Notes: a model not told the origin generated them from the sequence alone. 64,000 bases of DNA from Bog-473 sp963745175 (GCA_963745175.1 CAVUWK010000007.1:248001-312000); one strand, 5' to 3'. Positions 8,694 through 17,178 are shown, counted from the stretch's first letter. A program made the numbers and translations.

Positions 8694-8735
8694 GTTCTCG
8701 ACTAAGAACACAAGTACTTGACAAGAACATTGTTC
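8694..8735. promoter_or_regulatory. Cluster of palindromes, likely TetR operator region
   Basis: Three dyads lie in 42 bp: GTTCT/AGAAC arms (8694-8709), the perfect CAAGTACTTG (8711-8720) and GAACA-T-TGTTC (8725-8735). The second covers the -35 and the third sits in the spacer of the promoter at 8718-8746, ideal places for repression by the divergent TetR protein. Confidence 0.6.
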
Positions 8736-8746
8736 GCTTTTAGTAT
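8718..8746 (+). promoter_or_regulatory. Near-consensus sigma-70 promoter of the F420-type reductase gene
   Basis: TTGACA (8718-8723), an exact 17-bp spacer and TAGTAT (8741-8746). The start site would be near 8753, leaving a leader of about 32 nt with a GAGGAG ribosome site before the ATG at 8785. This is the strongest promoter match noticed in the window. Confidence 0.7.
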
Positions 8747-8784
8747 CAATGTTCATGCAACACCTGAACGGTGAGGAGATCAAG

Positions 8785-9267
8785 ATGACCACCACGAGCA
8801 CGACCCCGTCCTCCGAGCAGCCTGTCCCGGCCCACTACAAGCGCCCGGACTGGTTCACCCGCCACGTCTTCAATTCGGTGGTGAAGGGCCTGACCCGCAT
8901 GGGTGTCAGCGTCTGGGGCTCCCGGGTCCTCGAGCACCGGGGCCGGACCACCGGCAAGCTGCACCACGTCCCCGTGAACCTCCTGACGATCGAAGGGACG
9001 CAGTACCTCGTCTCACCCCGCGGGGAGACGCAGTGGGTCCGCAACGTGCGCCACGCCGGAGGGCACATGGTGCTGATCCTGGGCCGAAAGCGCCAGCTGT
9101 GCAGAGCGAGAGAGGTCCCGGTGGCCGACCGCGTGCCGATCCTGCGCAGCTACCTCCGGCGGTGGAAGTTCGAGACGGGGATGTTCTTCGACGGCGTCAC
9201 GCCCGACTCCACCGACGCCGAGTGGGCTGCCGTGGCGGCCGACCACCCCGTCTTCGAGCTCATCTAG
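8785..9267 (+). CDS. F420-dependent (Ddn-type) nitroreductase/quinone reductase family protein
   Basis: 160 residues. The ATG at 8785 has a GAGGAG ribosome site and is preferred over ATGs at 8749-8755, which fall at or upstream of the predicted transcription start. The motif GRTTGKLHHVPVN followed by YLVSPRGETQWVRNVRHAGG is characteristic of the split-beta-barrel deazaflavin-dependent family (Ddn-like). Such enzymes use reduced F420 to reduce quinones or nitro compounds. Control by the divergent TetR repressor suggests an inducible detoxification role. Confidence 0.82.
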   Translation: MTTTSTTPSSEQPVPAHYKRPDWFTRHVFNSVVKGLTRMGVSVWGSRVLEHRGRTTGKLHHVPVNLLTIEGTQYLVSPRGETQWVRNVRHAGGHMVLILGRKRQLCRAREVPVADRVPILRSYLRRWKFETGMFFDGVTPDSTDAEWAAVAADHPVFELI

Positions 9268-9315
9268 GGGCATCCGGTTCCCGACGGCTCCGCTCGGGCG
9301 GACCCTTGCGGCATC

Positions 9316-10182
9316 ATGAGGTCCATGACCAGTCCCCACGGAGGGCCGCCGAACGGGGCGGGCAGCTCCGAAGGACCGCTCCCCCCGTCCGAGGCGCAGC
9401 TGGCGCACCGCACCCTCATCGCGTTCGACCGCGCGCTGACCCACTGGGGCAGCCGCGGCGCGTTGGAGGAGGGAGGCGGGGCGGTGCTGTGTGCGAGCGG
9501 GACCTGGATCCCCGTGGTGGCCAACAGCGCGTTCCGCTCCGATGAATCGTTGCCCGGCAGCGCGCTCATCGCCCGCGCCGACGCGTTCTTCTCGGGACTG
9601 GCCCGGGGCTTCACCGTGAAGGTGCGCGACAGCGGTGAGGACGACGATCTGCGCCGGGCCTGCGAAGTGGCGGGCCTGGAACCGTTCGGCGATGTCGTGC
9701 CCGAAATGATCTGCCGCGAAACGCTCGCGGATCCGCATCCGGTGGACGGCGTGACGGTGCGCGTCATCGACGACGACGCGGGCGTGCGCGACTTCGTCAC
9801 GGTGAACGCCGAGGCGTACGCGACCTACGGGATGCCGGCCGAGGTGCTCGCCGATCTCTTCGACGAGACCGCCCGGGTGCTGGCGGACTCCGCGGCGTCG
9901 ATCGTGGTGGCGCGCCGGGGCGACGAGCCCATTGCGACGGCGATGGCGTACGAGAGCGACGGGGTGGCCAGCCTGCAATGGGTCGGCACCGTGCCGGCCG
10001 CCCGCACGGCCGGGCTCGGCGCGCTGGTCACGGTGGCGGCGACCAACCTGGCCTTCGAGCACGGCGCGTCGTCGTGCTCGCTGCAGGCCTCTCCGATGGG
10101 CGAGTCGGTGTACCGCCGGCTCGGCTACGAGACCCTCTACCACTACGCCGAGCACGTGCGCTGGCCCAAGCCGCCCCGCTGA
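9316..10182 (+). CDS. GNAT-family acetyltransferase
   Basis: About 288 residues; a second ATG at 9325 with GAGG just before it is equally plausible. The N-terminal half (to about residue 140) resembles a degenerate GNAT-like fold. The C-terminal half (about 145-280) is the active GNAT domain, with the acetyl-CoA loop in VGTVPAARTAGLGALVTVAA and the typical end ASPMGESVYRRLGYE. Acceptor unknown. It runs toward the DinB-like gene, with 39 bp between the stops. Confidence 0.8.
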   Translation: MRSMTSPHGGPPNGAGSSEGPLPPSEAQLAHRTLIAFDRALTHWGSRGALEEGGGAVLCASGTWIPVVANSAFRSDESLPGSALIARADAFFSGLARGFTVKVRDSGEDDDLRRACEVAGLEPFGDVVPEMICRETLADPHPVDGVTVRVIDDDAGVRDFVTVNAEAYATYGMPAEVLADLFDETARVLADSAASIVVARRGDEPIATAMAYESDGVASLQWVGTVPAARTAGLGALVTVAATNLAFEHGASSCSLQASPMGESVYRRLGYETLYHYAEHVRWPKPPR

Positions 10183-10221
10183 GGGACGGCTCGACCGGCT
10201 CGATCGACCAACCGGGAAGGC

Positions 10222-10728
10222 TCAGTATCCCAGCAGGCCGCGGACGTAGGCCGCCTGGCCCACGTGCTGCAGGCAGTCGTCCGCGATGCTGACCAGGCGC
10301 ACGCCCAGCGTCACCGGAGGATCCCAACGGGCGTCGACGACGCGGTCGAGGTCGCCGGGGGCCAGGCCCTCGAGCATCGCCGTCGTGCGGGCGTCGACCT
10401 CGCCGAGGTAGCCGAGGAGCACCTCGGCGCTTTCGGGCTGCACGGCGCGGACGTCTTCGGGGCTGTGGCCGTAGCCCGTGTTGGAGGGATCGGGCTCCAG
10501 ACCGCAGCGGCGGGCCCAGTCGCCGCCGGCCCACACCTGCTCCGTCCCGAGCAACTCCGAGACGTGATGGTCCTGCACCCGGGCCAGGTGCCAGACGAGC
10601 CATCCGATCGTGTTCGCGCCCGGCTGGGGGGCTCGGTGGAGCTTCTCCGCGTCCAGACCTTCCACCACCGCCGCGGCCAAGGGCGGGATCCGGCCGTACA
10701 GCTCGAGCAACAGGTCCGCAATCTCCAT
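10222..10728 (-). CDS. DinB-like (mycothiol-dependent/DUF664) metalloprotein
   Basis: 168 residues from the ATG at 10728 (MEIADLLLELY); an upstream GTG would add a Gly/Pro-rich stretch that does not look like protein. The four-helix DinB fold is suggested by IGWLVWHLARVQDHH and by a C-terminal DDCLQHVGQAAYVRG, which together offer three His ligands for a metal. Members of this group in actinobacteria are often thiol-dependent transferases using mycothiol. It follows the DUF347 gene by 97 bp on the same strand. Confidence 0.75.
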   Translation of the reverse strand: MEIADLLLELYGRIPPLAAAVVEGLDAEKLHRAPQPGANTIGWLVWHLARVQDHHVSELLGTEQVWAGGDWARRCGLEPDPSNTGYGHSPEDVRAVQPESAEVLLGYLGEVDARTTAMLEGLAPGDLDRVVDARWDPPVTLGVRLVSIADDCLQHVGQAAYVRGLLGY

Positions 10729-10825
10729 GCCCCGCACCCTATGCATCGGGTGGAGCCGGCCGGGCCTCCCGGCCTGCTGTGACCCCGAGCCGGCACGGCC
10801 GGATCCCGATCCCAGGACCGGCTCC

Positions 10826-11614
10826 TCAGGTGCCCCCGGCAACCTCGATGTCGGGCGACTGGATGTCGTAGCGGGCCACGGCCGTATAGGCGACCAGGAT
10901 CACGACGACGCACGTCAGCACCAGCGCCGTTTGCCAGTCCCCGAAGTCGGCGCCGCTCAGGTCGTGGCCTTTGCTGAGGTAGTCGGCGAAGGACGCGCCG
11001 ATCGGGCGGGTGATGACGTAGGCGAACCAGAAGGCGAAGATGCTGTTCCACTTGAGGAGCTTCCAACCCGCCCACGGGATGAGGATGATGCCGCAGAAGA
11101 GGAGGGCGGACGCCAAGTAGCCCAACCCGAGCGTGGTGGCGGCGAAGTCACCCACGGCCGTCCCGAGGGCGAAGGTGGCGAAGACGACGCACCAGTAGTA
11201 CTTCTCGCGCCGGCTCGTCGTGATGCTGTGGATGTCGAGCGTGTGCTCGCTGCGGTTCCAAAGGAAGAAGACGACGGCCAGCACGATCAACCAGAACAGC
11301 GACGTCACGGCGTAGGGCATCCCGAGGACCAGGTGCATCGTGTCGGCGACGCCTGTACCCGCCGTGGCGATCGCCAGGGCAAGGAACCAGTACGTCAGCG
11401 CCGAGTAGCGCCGGGACGCGAACTGCAGGAACAGCGCGAGACAGAACGCGGACACCTCGACGACGAAGCCGAGCGCCTTGCGCGTGACGAACATGTCCGA
11501 GATGGCTTCGCCTGACGCGGTCGTCGAGATCTTGATCACCCAGAAGAGAGCGGTGACCTCAGGCACCTTCGCCGCCAACGGCTGCTGGGTGAACACCCTG
11601 CGCAATGTGCGCAC
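10826..11614 (-). CDS. DUF347/COG4705-type integral membrane protein
   Basis: 262 residues from the GTG at 11614. About eight membrane helices. The repeat typical of DUF347 is seen as KVPEVTALFWVIKISTTASG near residue 16 and again, more diverged, as YAVTSLFWLIVL, GDFAATTLGLGY and YVITRPIGASFADYLS. These are internally repeated membrane proteins of unknown function. The 204 bp upstream (11615-11818) show no gene and no clear signal. Confidence 0.75.
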   Translation of the reverse strand: MRTLRRVFTQQPLAAKVPEVTALFWVIKISTTASGEAISDMFVTRKALGFVVEVSAFCLALFLQFASRRYSALTYWFLALAIATAGTGVADTMHLVLGMPYAVTSLFWLIVLAVVFFLWNRSEHTLDIHSITTSRREKYYWCVVFATFALGTAVGDFAATTLGLGYLASALLFCGIILIPWAGWKLLKWNSIFAFWFAYVITRPIGASFADYLSKGHDLSGADFGDWQTALVLTCVVVILVAYTAVARYDIQSPDIEVAGGT

Positions 11615-11818
11615 GCTCTCGTTGTCTCCTTGTCTCGGTGGGTCGTGTCGCGCTCCGTCAGGAGAACATCAGGCGGCCCGCGGCACGGTGCTGCCGCGCC
11701 TCATGGTAGCGAGGGCGTCCAGCCGGCCGCCGGCAGCCGGTTCGGATCGTTCTCCCTGGTCACGCGCTCTTTCGGCCGGTTGGCTCCGACTTCTGGATGA
11801 GGCGCGCCCGCGCTGAAT

Positions 11819-12892
11819 TCATCCTTGAGTCGAGCGGAGGGCGATCGGCGTTCCCCCGCCGGCCGCGGACCGGTAGGCGGCGTCGACCAGCCGGTGGGCG
11901 TCGAGGGCGACATCGAGCCCGGGTTCGGGCGGCCGGCCGGCGGCCACGGCATCGGCGAAGGCCCGGTCGGCCTCGACGTAGGCCCGCACGGCCAGCCCGA
12001 CCTCGTCGTCGGCCAGCGGCAGCGCGTCCACCCAGGCCGGTGACGGGCAGGCGCGCACCTCGGTCCCCTCGCTGGTCTGGAGGTGGAGCGGACCGCGGAA
12101 CTCGTCGTCCAGCCACACCATGCCCTCGCGGCAGAACACCTCCAGCCGCCGCGTCGAGCCGCGACTCAAGATCTCGTGCCACACGCTGGTGAGCTGTGCC
12201 TCGAGTCCCGAGTCGAAGGACAGCGTGACGGCGGCCAGGTCCTCGATGCCTTCGTGACCCGCATGGTTCGCCGTCCGGGCCATGACCGACTCCACCTCGC
12301 CGAAGCAGAAGCGCAGGATGTCGAGGTCGTGGATGGAGTGCTCGATCAGGCACCCTCCCCCGGCCTGGGCCACGTCCGCCCGCCACTGCGACGCGTAGGT
12401 GCCCTGAATGGGGAAGTACTGATCGTCGCGGAAGACCACCGCCATCGGCGCACCGATGGTCCCGCCCCGGACCAGGTCGCGGAGCGCCCGGAACACCGGG
12501 GCGCTGCGCAGGACGAGGCCGCTCTGGCTCGCCACACCGGAGGCGCGGACCGCCTCGACCAACGCGGTGGCACGGGCCAGGTCGACGTCGAGCGGCTTCT
12601 CGCAGAACACGGCGCACCCGGCGGCGAGAGCCTCGTCCACCACCTCGCGGTGGCCCGAGGTCGGCGTACAGACCCAGATGGCGTCGCAGCGCCGGGCTAC
12701 CGCCGCCGCGTCGGCGAGCACCTCGACGTCGTCACCACCGAGGGCGTCGGCGAAGCCCCGGGCGCGGCGTTCGTGCTGATCGTGCACGGCCACGATGGAT
12801 GCGTCGAGCACGCCGCCGTCGATCATCGCCTTGAGGCCCAGACCGTGCCCCCATGCGATGACACCGGATCCGACGAAGCCGACGCGCACCAT
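11819..12892 (-). CDS. Gfo/Idh/MocA-family oxidoreductase
   Basis: 357 residues from the ATG at 12892; a GTG at 12901 would add three. The N-terminal Rossmann fold has VGFVGSGVIAWGHGLG at about residues 4-19. The family signature CEKPL follows near residue 95, and the catalytic region EHSIHDLD near residue 180. These enzymes are NAD(P)-dependent sugar, inositol or related polyol dehydrogenases; the substrate is not evident. It stands alone on the minus strand. Confidence 0.88.
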   Translation of the reverse strand: MVRVGFVGSGVIAWGHGLGLKAMIDGGVLDASIVAVHDQHERRARGFADALGGDDVEVLADAAAVARRCDAIWVCTPTSGHREVVDEALAAGCAVFCEKPLDVDLARATALVEAVRASGVASQSGLVLRSAPVFRALRDLVRGGTIGAPMAVVFRDDQYFPIQGTYASQWRADVAQAGGGCLIEHSIHDLDILRFCFGEVESVMARTANHAGHEGIEDLAAVTLSFDSGLEAQLTSVWHEILSRGSTRRLEVFCREGMVWLDDEFRGPLHLQTSEGTEVRACPSPAWVDALPLADDEVGLAVRAYVEADRAFADAVAAGRPPEPGLDVALDAHRLVDAAYRSAAGGGTPIALRSTQG

Positions 12893-12924
12893 CCCGGGCA
12901 CACTAGGCGTTGGTGCTGAGGGGG

Positions 12925-13575
12925 TTAGCCGGTCAGGTCGCCGGCGACGCGCCCGTCCAACGCGTCCATGAACCGCGCCGCCACCATCACGAGCAGCGCG
13001 ATCTCATGCCGTTCGCGGCGTCTGATGGGCGCCGGCCGCCCGCCGCACACGGTGAACCCGGTCGCGTCAACGGGCTCGAGGAACACCCCGGAACCCGTGG
13101 TGTCGTTCGCCGGGTCGACCCCGCTACGCGACCCTTCCGCGAAGGCGGCGACCCACTGCAGGGAGGGAACGTCGCCGTGCACCTCGGCGTAGCCCGTGAG
13201 CTCGTCGTCCGCCAGCCCGAGCCACGTCAAGTCGAACAGCGCAATCAGGCGGCCGGTCAACGCGTGGAGGGCCGCCGTGGGCGTGGCCGCCTGCAGGATC
13301 GCGGCCGCGGCCGCCAGGACGGTGTCCTCCCGGTCCGGTGCCTCCGCCCGGAGCTCGGTGACGTCTTCGACCCCCGCCCCGGGGACGTTGCGGATGCCGC
13401 GGCAGACCGCGTCGACCACTCCGGGCTCGTCGGGCAGCTCGACCACGAGCTCGTCGATGGCCACCCCCGCCTCGCGCTCGAGCACCTCGAGCCCGACGAC
13501 GTTGCCGTGCGCTGCGCCGATCTCGGCGGCCACCGCACCCAGCACACCCGGCGCGTCGGGGAGCCAGATCCGCAT
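12925..13575 (-). CDS. ACT-domain protein
   Basis: 216 residues from the ATG at 13575; a GTG at 13587 with GTGAGG before it would add four. The N-terminal 75 residues have the ACT pattern (LPDAPGVLGAVAAEIGAAHGNVVGLEVLE), which binds small ligands such as amino acids. The C-terminal part (about 100-216) looks like a GAF-like or sensor domain but I cannot name it. It follows mdh at 113 bp in the same direction. Confidence 0.7.
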   Translation of the reverse strand: MRIWLPDAPGVLGAVAAEIGAAHGNVVGLEVLEREAGVAIDELVVELPDEPGVVDAVCRGIRNVPGAGVEDVTELRAEAPDREDTVLAAAAAILQAATPTAALHALTGRLIALFDLTWLGLADDELTGYAEVHGDVPSLQWVAAFAEGSRSGVDPANDTTGSGVFLEPVDATGFTVCGGRPAPIRRRERHEIALLVMVAARFMDALDGRVAGDLTG

Positions 13576-13688
13576 TCTGGTCAGCACCGCCTCACCACCC
13601 CATGTGTCCCACGGTTCCCAGGGTGCCAGGCATGTGTTTCGCCCCGGTTTCGCTGCCGCGAACTCCCGATGACGGGATCCCGGTGCGG

Positions 13689-14684
13689 TTATCCGATGAG
13701 CCCGAGCCCCTTGACGTCGTCGCGCTCCGCCAGCAGCTCGTCGGTGGTGACCCCGATGCGCTCGGCGGCGAAGTCGTCGCGGGCGAAGTCCTCGACCACC
13801 GACCAGGCGCCCTTGCCGTCGGACGCCACCGGGAAGCCGAACTGGAGCCCCTCCGGCGCGCCGTACTGGCCCTCGCTGGCGATGGCGACCGAGAAGCAGT
13901 CGCCCTTGGCTGTCTTGGTGCGCAGGCTGACCACGGTGTCGATCGCGGCCGCGGCCGCCGAGGCCGCCGAGGACGAACCCCGGGCGTCGATGATGGCCGC
14001 ACCCCGCTTCTGCACGGTGGTGATGAAGTCGCCCCGCAACCACTCGCCGTCGGTGATGACCTCGGTCGCCGGCTTGCCGCCGATACGGGCGTTGGCGAAG
14101 TCCGGGAACTGGGTGGCCGAGTGGTTGCCCCAGATGGCCACGTTGGTGACGTCGCCCACCAGCACCCCGGCCTTGGCGGCGAGCTGTGCCTTGGCCCGGT
14201 TCTCGTCGAGGCGGGTCATGGCGAACCAACGGTCGGCTGGGACCTCGGGCGCGTTGGAGCGCGCGATGAGGCAGTTGGTGTTGCACGGGTTGCCCACGAC
14301 GAGGATCCTCACGTCGGAGGCGGCGTTCTCGGCGATGGCCCGGCCCTGCGGCTTGAAGATCCCGCCGTTCACGTTGAGGAGATCACCGCGCTCCATGCCG
14401 GCCTTGCGCGGGACGGATCCGACGAGCAGCGCCCAGGACGTCCCGTCGAAGGCGGTCTTCAGGTCGGACGTGGCGACGATGTCGTGCACCAGCGGGAAGG
14501 CGCCGTCGTCGATCTCCATGACCACGCCCTCGAGCACGCGCATGGCGGGCTCGATCTCGAGGAGCCGCAGCACGATCGGCTGGTCCTCGCCGAGCAGCTG
14601 GCCCGACGCGATGCGGAACAGGATGGAGTAGCCGATCTGGCCGCCGGCGCCGGTGACGGTGACGTGGACGGGAGGCTTGGCCAT
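13689..14684 (-). CDS. mdh: Malate dehydrogenase
   Basis: 331 residues, the usual length for the LDH/MDH type 2 family. NAD-binding motif GAGGQIGY at 12-19. Substrate residues are in VPRKAGMERGDLL (Arg pair), GNPCNTN, MTRLDENRA and the catalytic His in WGNHSATQFPD. It catalyses malate to oxaloacetate in the TCA cycle. 60 bp after icd on the same strand, so probably one TCA transcript with it. Confidence 0.96.
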   Translation of the reverse strand: MAKPPVHVTVTGAGGQIGYSILFRIASGQLLGEDQPIVLRLLEIEPAMRVLEGVVMEIDDGAFPLVHDIVATSDLKTAFDGTSWALLVGSVPRKAGMERGDLLNVNGGIFKPQGRAIAENAASDVRILVVGNPCNTNCLIARSNAPEVPADRWFAMTRLDENRAKAQLAAKAGVLVGDVTNVAIWGNHSATQFPDFANARIGGKPATEVITDGEWLRGDFITTVQKRGAAIIDARGSSSAASAAAAAIDTVVSLRTKTAKGDCFSVAIASEGQYGAPEGLQFGFPVASDGKGAWSVVEDFARDDFAAERIGVTTDELLAERDDVKGLGLIG

Positions 14685-14744
14685 GGGGGAGGTGGTCCTT
14701 TCCGACAGTGCTGCTGGTCCGACGGTTGTCTTGTGCTGGGTTGG

Positions 14745-15941
14745 CTAGAGGCGGTCGACGATGGCGGAGGCGAACTCCGACGTCTTCACCTCGGTGGCGC
14801 CCTCCATCAGGCGGGCGAAGTCGTAGGTGACGATCTTGTCCGCGATGGTGGCCTCGAGCGCGTGCACGATGTCGGACGCCGCGTTGTTCCAGCCGAGGTG
14901 CTCGTACATGAGCACGCCCGAGAGCAGCAACGAGCCGGGGTTGACCTTGTCCTGCCCGGCGTACTTGGGAGCCGTGCCGTGTGTCGCCTCGAAGATGCCG
15001 TGGCCGGAGACGTAGTTGATGTTGGCCCCTGGGGCGATCCCGATGCCACCGACCTGGGCGGCCAGGGCATCGGAGAGGTAGTCGCCGTTGAGGTTCGTGG
15101 TGGCGATCACGTCGAAGTCCGACGGCCGGGTCAGCACCTGCTGCAACGTGATGTCGGCGATGGTGTCCTTGACCAGCAGCTTGTCGCCGGGGTCGCCGTT
15201 GCAGTCGTCCCAGCCCACGGCCACGTCGGCGAACTCCTCGCGGACGAGCTCGTAGCCCCACTCGCGGAACGCGCCTTCGGTGAACTTCTGGATGTTGCCC
15301 TTGTGCACCAGCGTCACGGAGCGGCGCTTGCGGTCCAGCGCGTACTCGATGGCGGCGCGGATGAGGCGCTTGGAGCCCATGGGCGAGATCGGCTTGATCC
15401 CGATGCCCGAGAGCTCCCTGATGGGCCAGCCCATCTCCTCGCGCAGGTAGGTGGCGAGCTTCTCCGCCTCCGGCGTCCCGGACTGGACCTCGTAACCGGC
15501 ATAGACGTCTTCGGTGTTCTCGCGGAAGATGACCATGTCGACCAGCTCGGGGTGGAGCACCGGGGAGGGCACGCCGGTGAACCAGCGCACCGGGCGCAGG
15601 CAGACATAGAGGTCGAGGATCTGGCGCAGCGCCACGTTGAGCGAGCGGATGCCGCCACCGACCGGCGTGGTGAGCGGGCCCTTGATCCCGATCAGGTCCG
15701 AGCGGAAGGTGTCGACCGTCTCGTCGGGCAGCCAGTTGCCCGTCTCGTCGAACGCCTTCTGGCCGGCCAGGACCTCCTTCCAGGCGACCTTGTGGCCGTG
15801 CTTGGCGGCGGCGGCATCGAGGACCAGCTTGGCGGCGGGCCAGATGTCGACTCCGGTGCCGTCGCCCTCGATGAAGGGGATGATGGGCTCGTCGGGGACC
15901 AGGAGCGTGCCGTCGTCGCCCATGCGGATGAGATCTGCCAT
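14745..15941 (-). CDS. icd: Isocitrate dehydrogenase (NADP type)
   Basis: 398 residues, dimeric E. coli-like class. IPFIEGDGTGVDI lies at the N-terminus, and RSLNVALRQ carries the Ser and Arg that bind isocitrate. Tyr/Lys are in RENTEDVYAGYE and LVHKGNIQKFTEG, metal-binding Asp residues in WDDCNGDP and DVIATTNLNGDYLSD, and the cofactor region is GTAPKYAGQDKVNP. Oxidative decarboxylation to 2-oxoglutarate. A -10-like TAGCAT (15949-15954, minus) ends 7 bases before the ATG, so the mRNA may be leaderless. Two dyad sites lie further upstream. Confidence 0.95.
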   Translation of the reverse strand: MADLIRMGDDGTLLVPDEPIIPFIEGDGTGVDIWPAAKLVLDAAAAKHGHKVAWKEVLAGQKAFDETGNWLPDETVDTFRSDLIGIKGPLTTPVGGGIRSLNVALRQILDLYVCLRPVRWFTGVPSPVLHPELVDMVIFRENTEDVYAGYEVQSGTPEAEKLATYLREEMGWPIRELSGIGIKPISPMGSKRLIRAAIEYALDRKRRSVTLVHKGNIQKFTEGAFREWGYELVREEFADVAVGWDDCNGDPGDKLLVKDTIADITLQQVLTRPSDFDVIATTNLNGDYLSDALAAQVGGIGIAPGANINYVSGHGIFEATHGTAPKYAGQDKVNPGSLLLSGVLMYEHLGWNNAASDIVHALEATIADKIVTYDFARLMEGATEVKTSEFASAIVDRL

Positions 15942-15976
15942 GAACGGGATGCTATGGGGCGCCGCAGCGACGTACG

Positions 15977-16024
15977 AATTGACGTGGTCAGGGCACTACG
16001 TGAGCTAATTGACGTGGTCAGGGC
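15977..16024. repeat. 18-bp direct repeat, two copies, each with an internal dyad, upstream of icd
   Basis: AATTGACGTGGTCAGGGC occurs at 15977-15994 and 16007-16024, exactly 30 bp apart (about three helical turns). Each copy contains the dyad TGAC-GTG-GTCA (15980-15990 and 16010-16020). The pair lies 30-80 bp upstream of the icd start, where activator or repressor sites are expected, and directly after the stop of the nucleotidyltransferase gene. Confidence 0.65.
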
Positions 16025-16025
16025 C

Positions 16026-16607
16026 CTATCGATGCGGGCCACCGCCCTGTGTCCCCAGCAGCCCGGCCAGGCGGGTGTACTGCTCCGCCTCCGGGCCGAG
16101 GATCTCACCCACCCAGTGGAGCGTCCGGGTGGCGTCGACCTCGGTGCCCCAGCGGAGGATCTCCTCGATATCGAGCCAGTCCTTGGGGCGGTCGAAGATG
16201 GCCTTGCAGACGATGAGGTGCTCCGGGGCGAGGATCGGGATGTCGACGGGGCCGAAATGGACCACGCGGGCGAGCTGGGCCATTTCGAGGTGGAGGTCCA
16301 TGGTGGCGAAGAACGCATCGAGGTAGGAGCCGCCCCAATTCAGCCTCGCCTGCCCGTCGACCGCGATCGCCGCCCGATCTTCGGGTGTCACCGTCACGCC
16401 GAGCCGGGCCAGCAGGGCCAGGATCGGCTCCGCGGCCTCGGGCGGCAGCGTCAGATTGATGTCGATGTCGGTGGTCGCCCGCGGGTTGCGGTACCAGGCC
16501 AGGGCGATCGCCCCTCCGAACTGGTGGGGCACACCAACGGAGTCGAGCATCTCATGCAACGAGACGATCTTGGGGGCCAGGCCGTCGTATTGCTCGGTCC
16601 TGGTCAA
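16026..16607 (-). CDS. AbiEii-type nucleotidyltransferase (candidate toxin)
   Basis: 193 residues if begun at the TTG at 16607; no ATG or GTG gives the full domain. The nucleotidyltransferase core reads FGGAIALAWYRNP then RATTDIDINL (GG ... D-x-D), with a third acidic residue in YLDAFFATMDLH. EHLIVCKAIFDRPKDWLDIE matches the C-terminal half of AbiEii/MNT proteins. Such enzymes transfer nucleotides to RNA or protein and are often toxins paired with an upstream antitoxin. The partner here ends 16 bp upstream. Function is inferred from fold and context. Confidence 0.78.
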   Translation of the reverse strand: MTRTEQYDGLAPKIVSLHEMLDSVGVPHQFGGAIALAWYRNPRATTDIDINLTLPPEAAEPILALLARLGVTVTPEDRAAIAVDGQARLNWGGSYLDAFFATMDLHLEMAQLARVVHFGPVDIPILAPEHLIVCKAIFDRPKDWLDIEEILRWGTEVDATRTLHWVGEILGPEAEQYTRLAGLLGTQGGGPHR

Positions 16608-16623
16608 GGTCGGACTTCGGTCG

Positions 16624-17091
16624 TCAGTCCGAGGCTCCTGCGGAGCGTGCCGCCCGCAAGCGGGCAAGTGGTGGGAATCGCAGGGGCTCCGGAGGCCGCG
16701 GGGCCTGGAAGGCCGAGATCTGGGCGACGACACCCAGGAGGTCGATGAGGGCCTCGCCGGGGTCCCGGCGGGCGGTGGGCGGGGGGACCCGTTCCAGCGA
16801 ACGCGCCATCCGGCGAGAGGCTTCGACGAACCGACGCGAGTCTTGACGAACCGGTGAAGCGATGCCGCCCAAACTCCCACGGCGGGCGGCGGCGGACTTG
16901 CCTGCCTTGATGGCTGAGGCGCGGACAGCGTCGGGGTCGAACGGTGTGCTCGCCCGGAGGCGTGCCGTGTCGAGGACCTTGTCGGTGAGCTGCTCGAAGT
17001 TGGCCAGGGTGCGGGCACGAGGCCCCTTGGGCGTGTGCACGGACTCCCGGATCTCGAAACGGCCTCTGGGACGGGCGACCACGTATGCCAC
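16624..17091 (-). CDS. Unknown protein paired with the nucleotidyltransferase (candidate antitoxin)
   Basis: 155 residues from the GTG at 17091. The basic N-terminus (MAYVVARPRGRFEIRES) looks like a small beta-hairpin fold, followed by helical, Ala/Arg-rich segments (KGPRARTLANFEQLTDKVLD; SAIKAGKSAAARRGSLG; FVEASRRMARSLERV) that could bind nucleic acid. No known family recognised. It sits first in a two-gene unit behind a promoter with an 11-bp tandem repeat, as expected for an autoregulating antitoxin. Its predicted transcription start falls on the GTG, so the mRNA should be leaderless. Confidence 0.7.
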   Translation of the reverse strand: MAYVVARPRGRFEIRESVHTPKGPRARTLANFEQLTDKVLDTARLRASTPFDPDAVRASAIKAGKSAAARRGSLGGIASPVRQDSRRFVEASRRMARSLERVPPPTARRDPGEALIDLLGVVAQISAFQAPRPPEPLRFPPLARLRAARSAGASD

Positions 17092-17098
17092 TCCACGA

Positions 17099-17123
17099 GT
17101 ATATACCCACTACATACCCACTA
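17099..17123 (-). promoter_or_regulatory. Promoter with 11-bp tandem repeat and leaderless start
   Basis: Read on the minus strand, TAGTGGGTAT occurs twice at an 11-bp period (plus-strand 17103-17112 and 17114-17123). The second copy runs into TATATAC (17099-17105), a good -10. Transcription would begin at about 17091-17093, at the GTG itself. Repeats in this position suggest an operator for an autoregulator. Confidence 0.6.
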
Positions 17124-17178
17124 TGACGGTTGGGACGGCGGCCGTCTCGCCTGGCCTCGTCTGGCCCTCTGGTTCAGA

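Noticed and set aside
15977..16024. Attachment site or IS target duplication
   Set aside because: Only 12 bp lie between the copies, no integrase or transposase is near, and each copy has its own dyad, which fits a regulator better.
13602..16748. A 1048-codon plus-strand open frame across mdh, icd and the nucleotidyltransferase
   Set aside because: It lies opposite three clearly recognisable genes and shows no domain.
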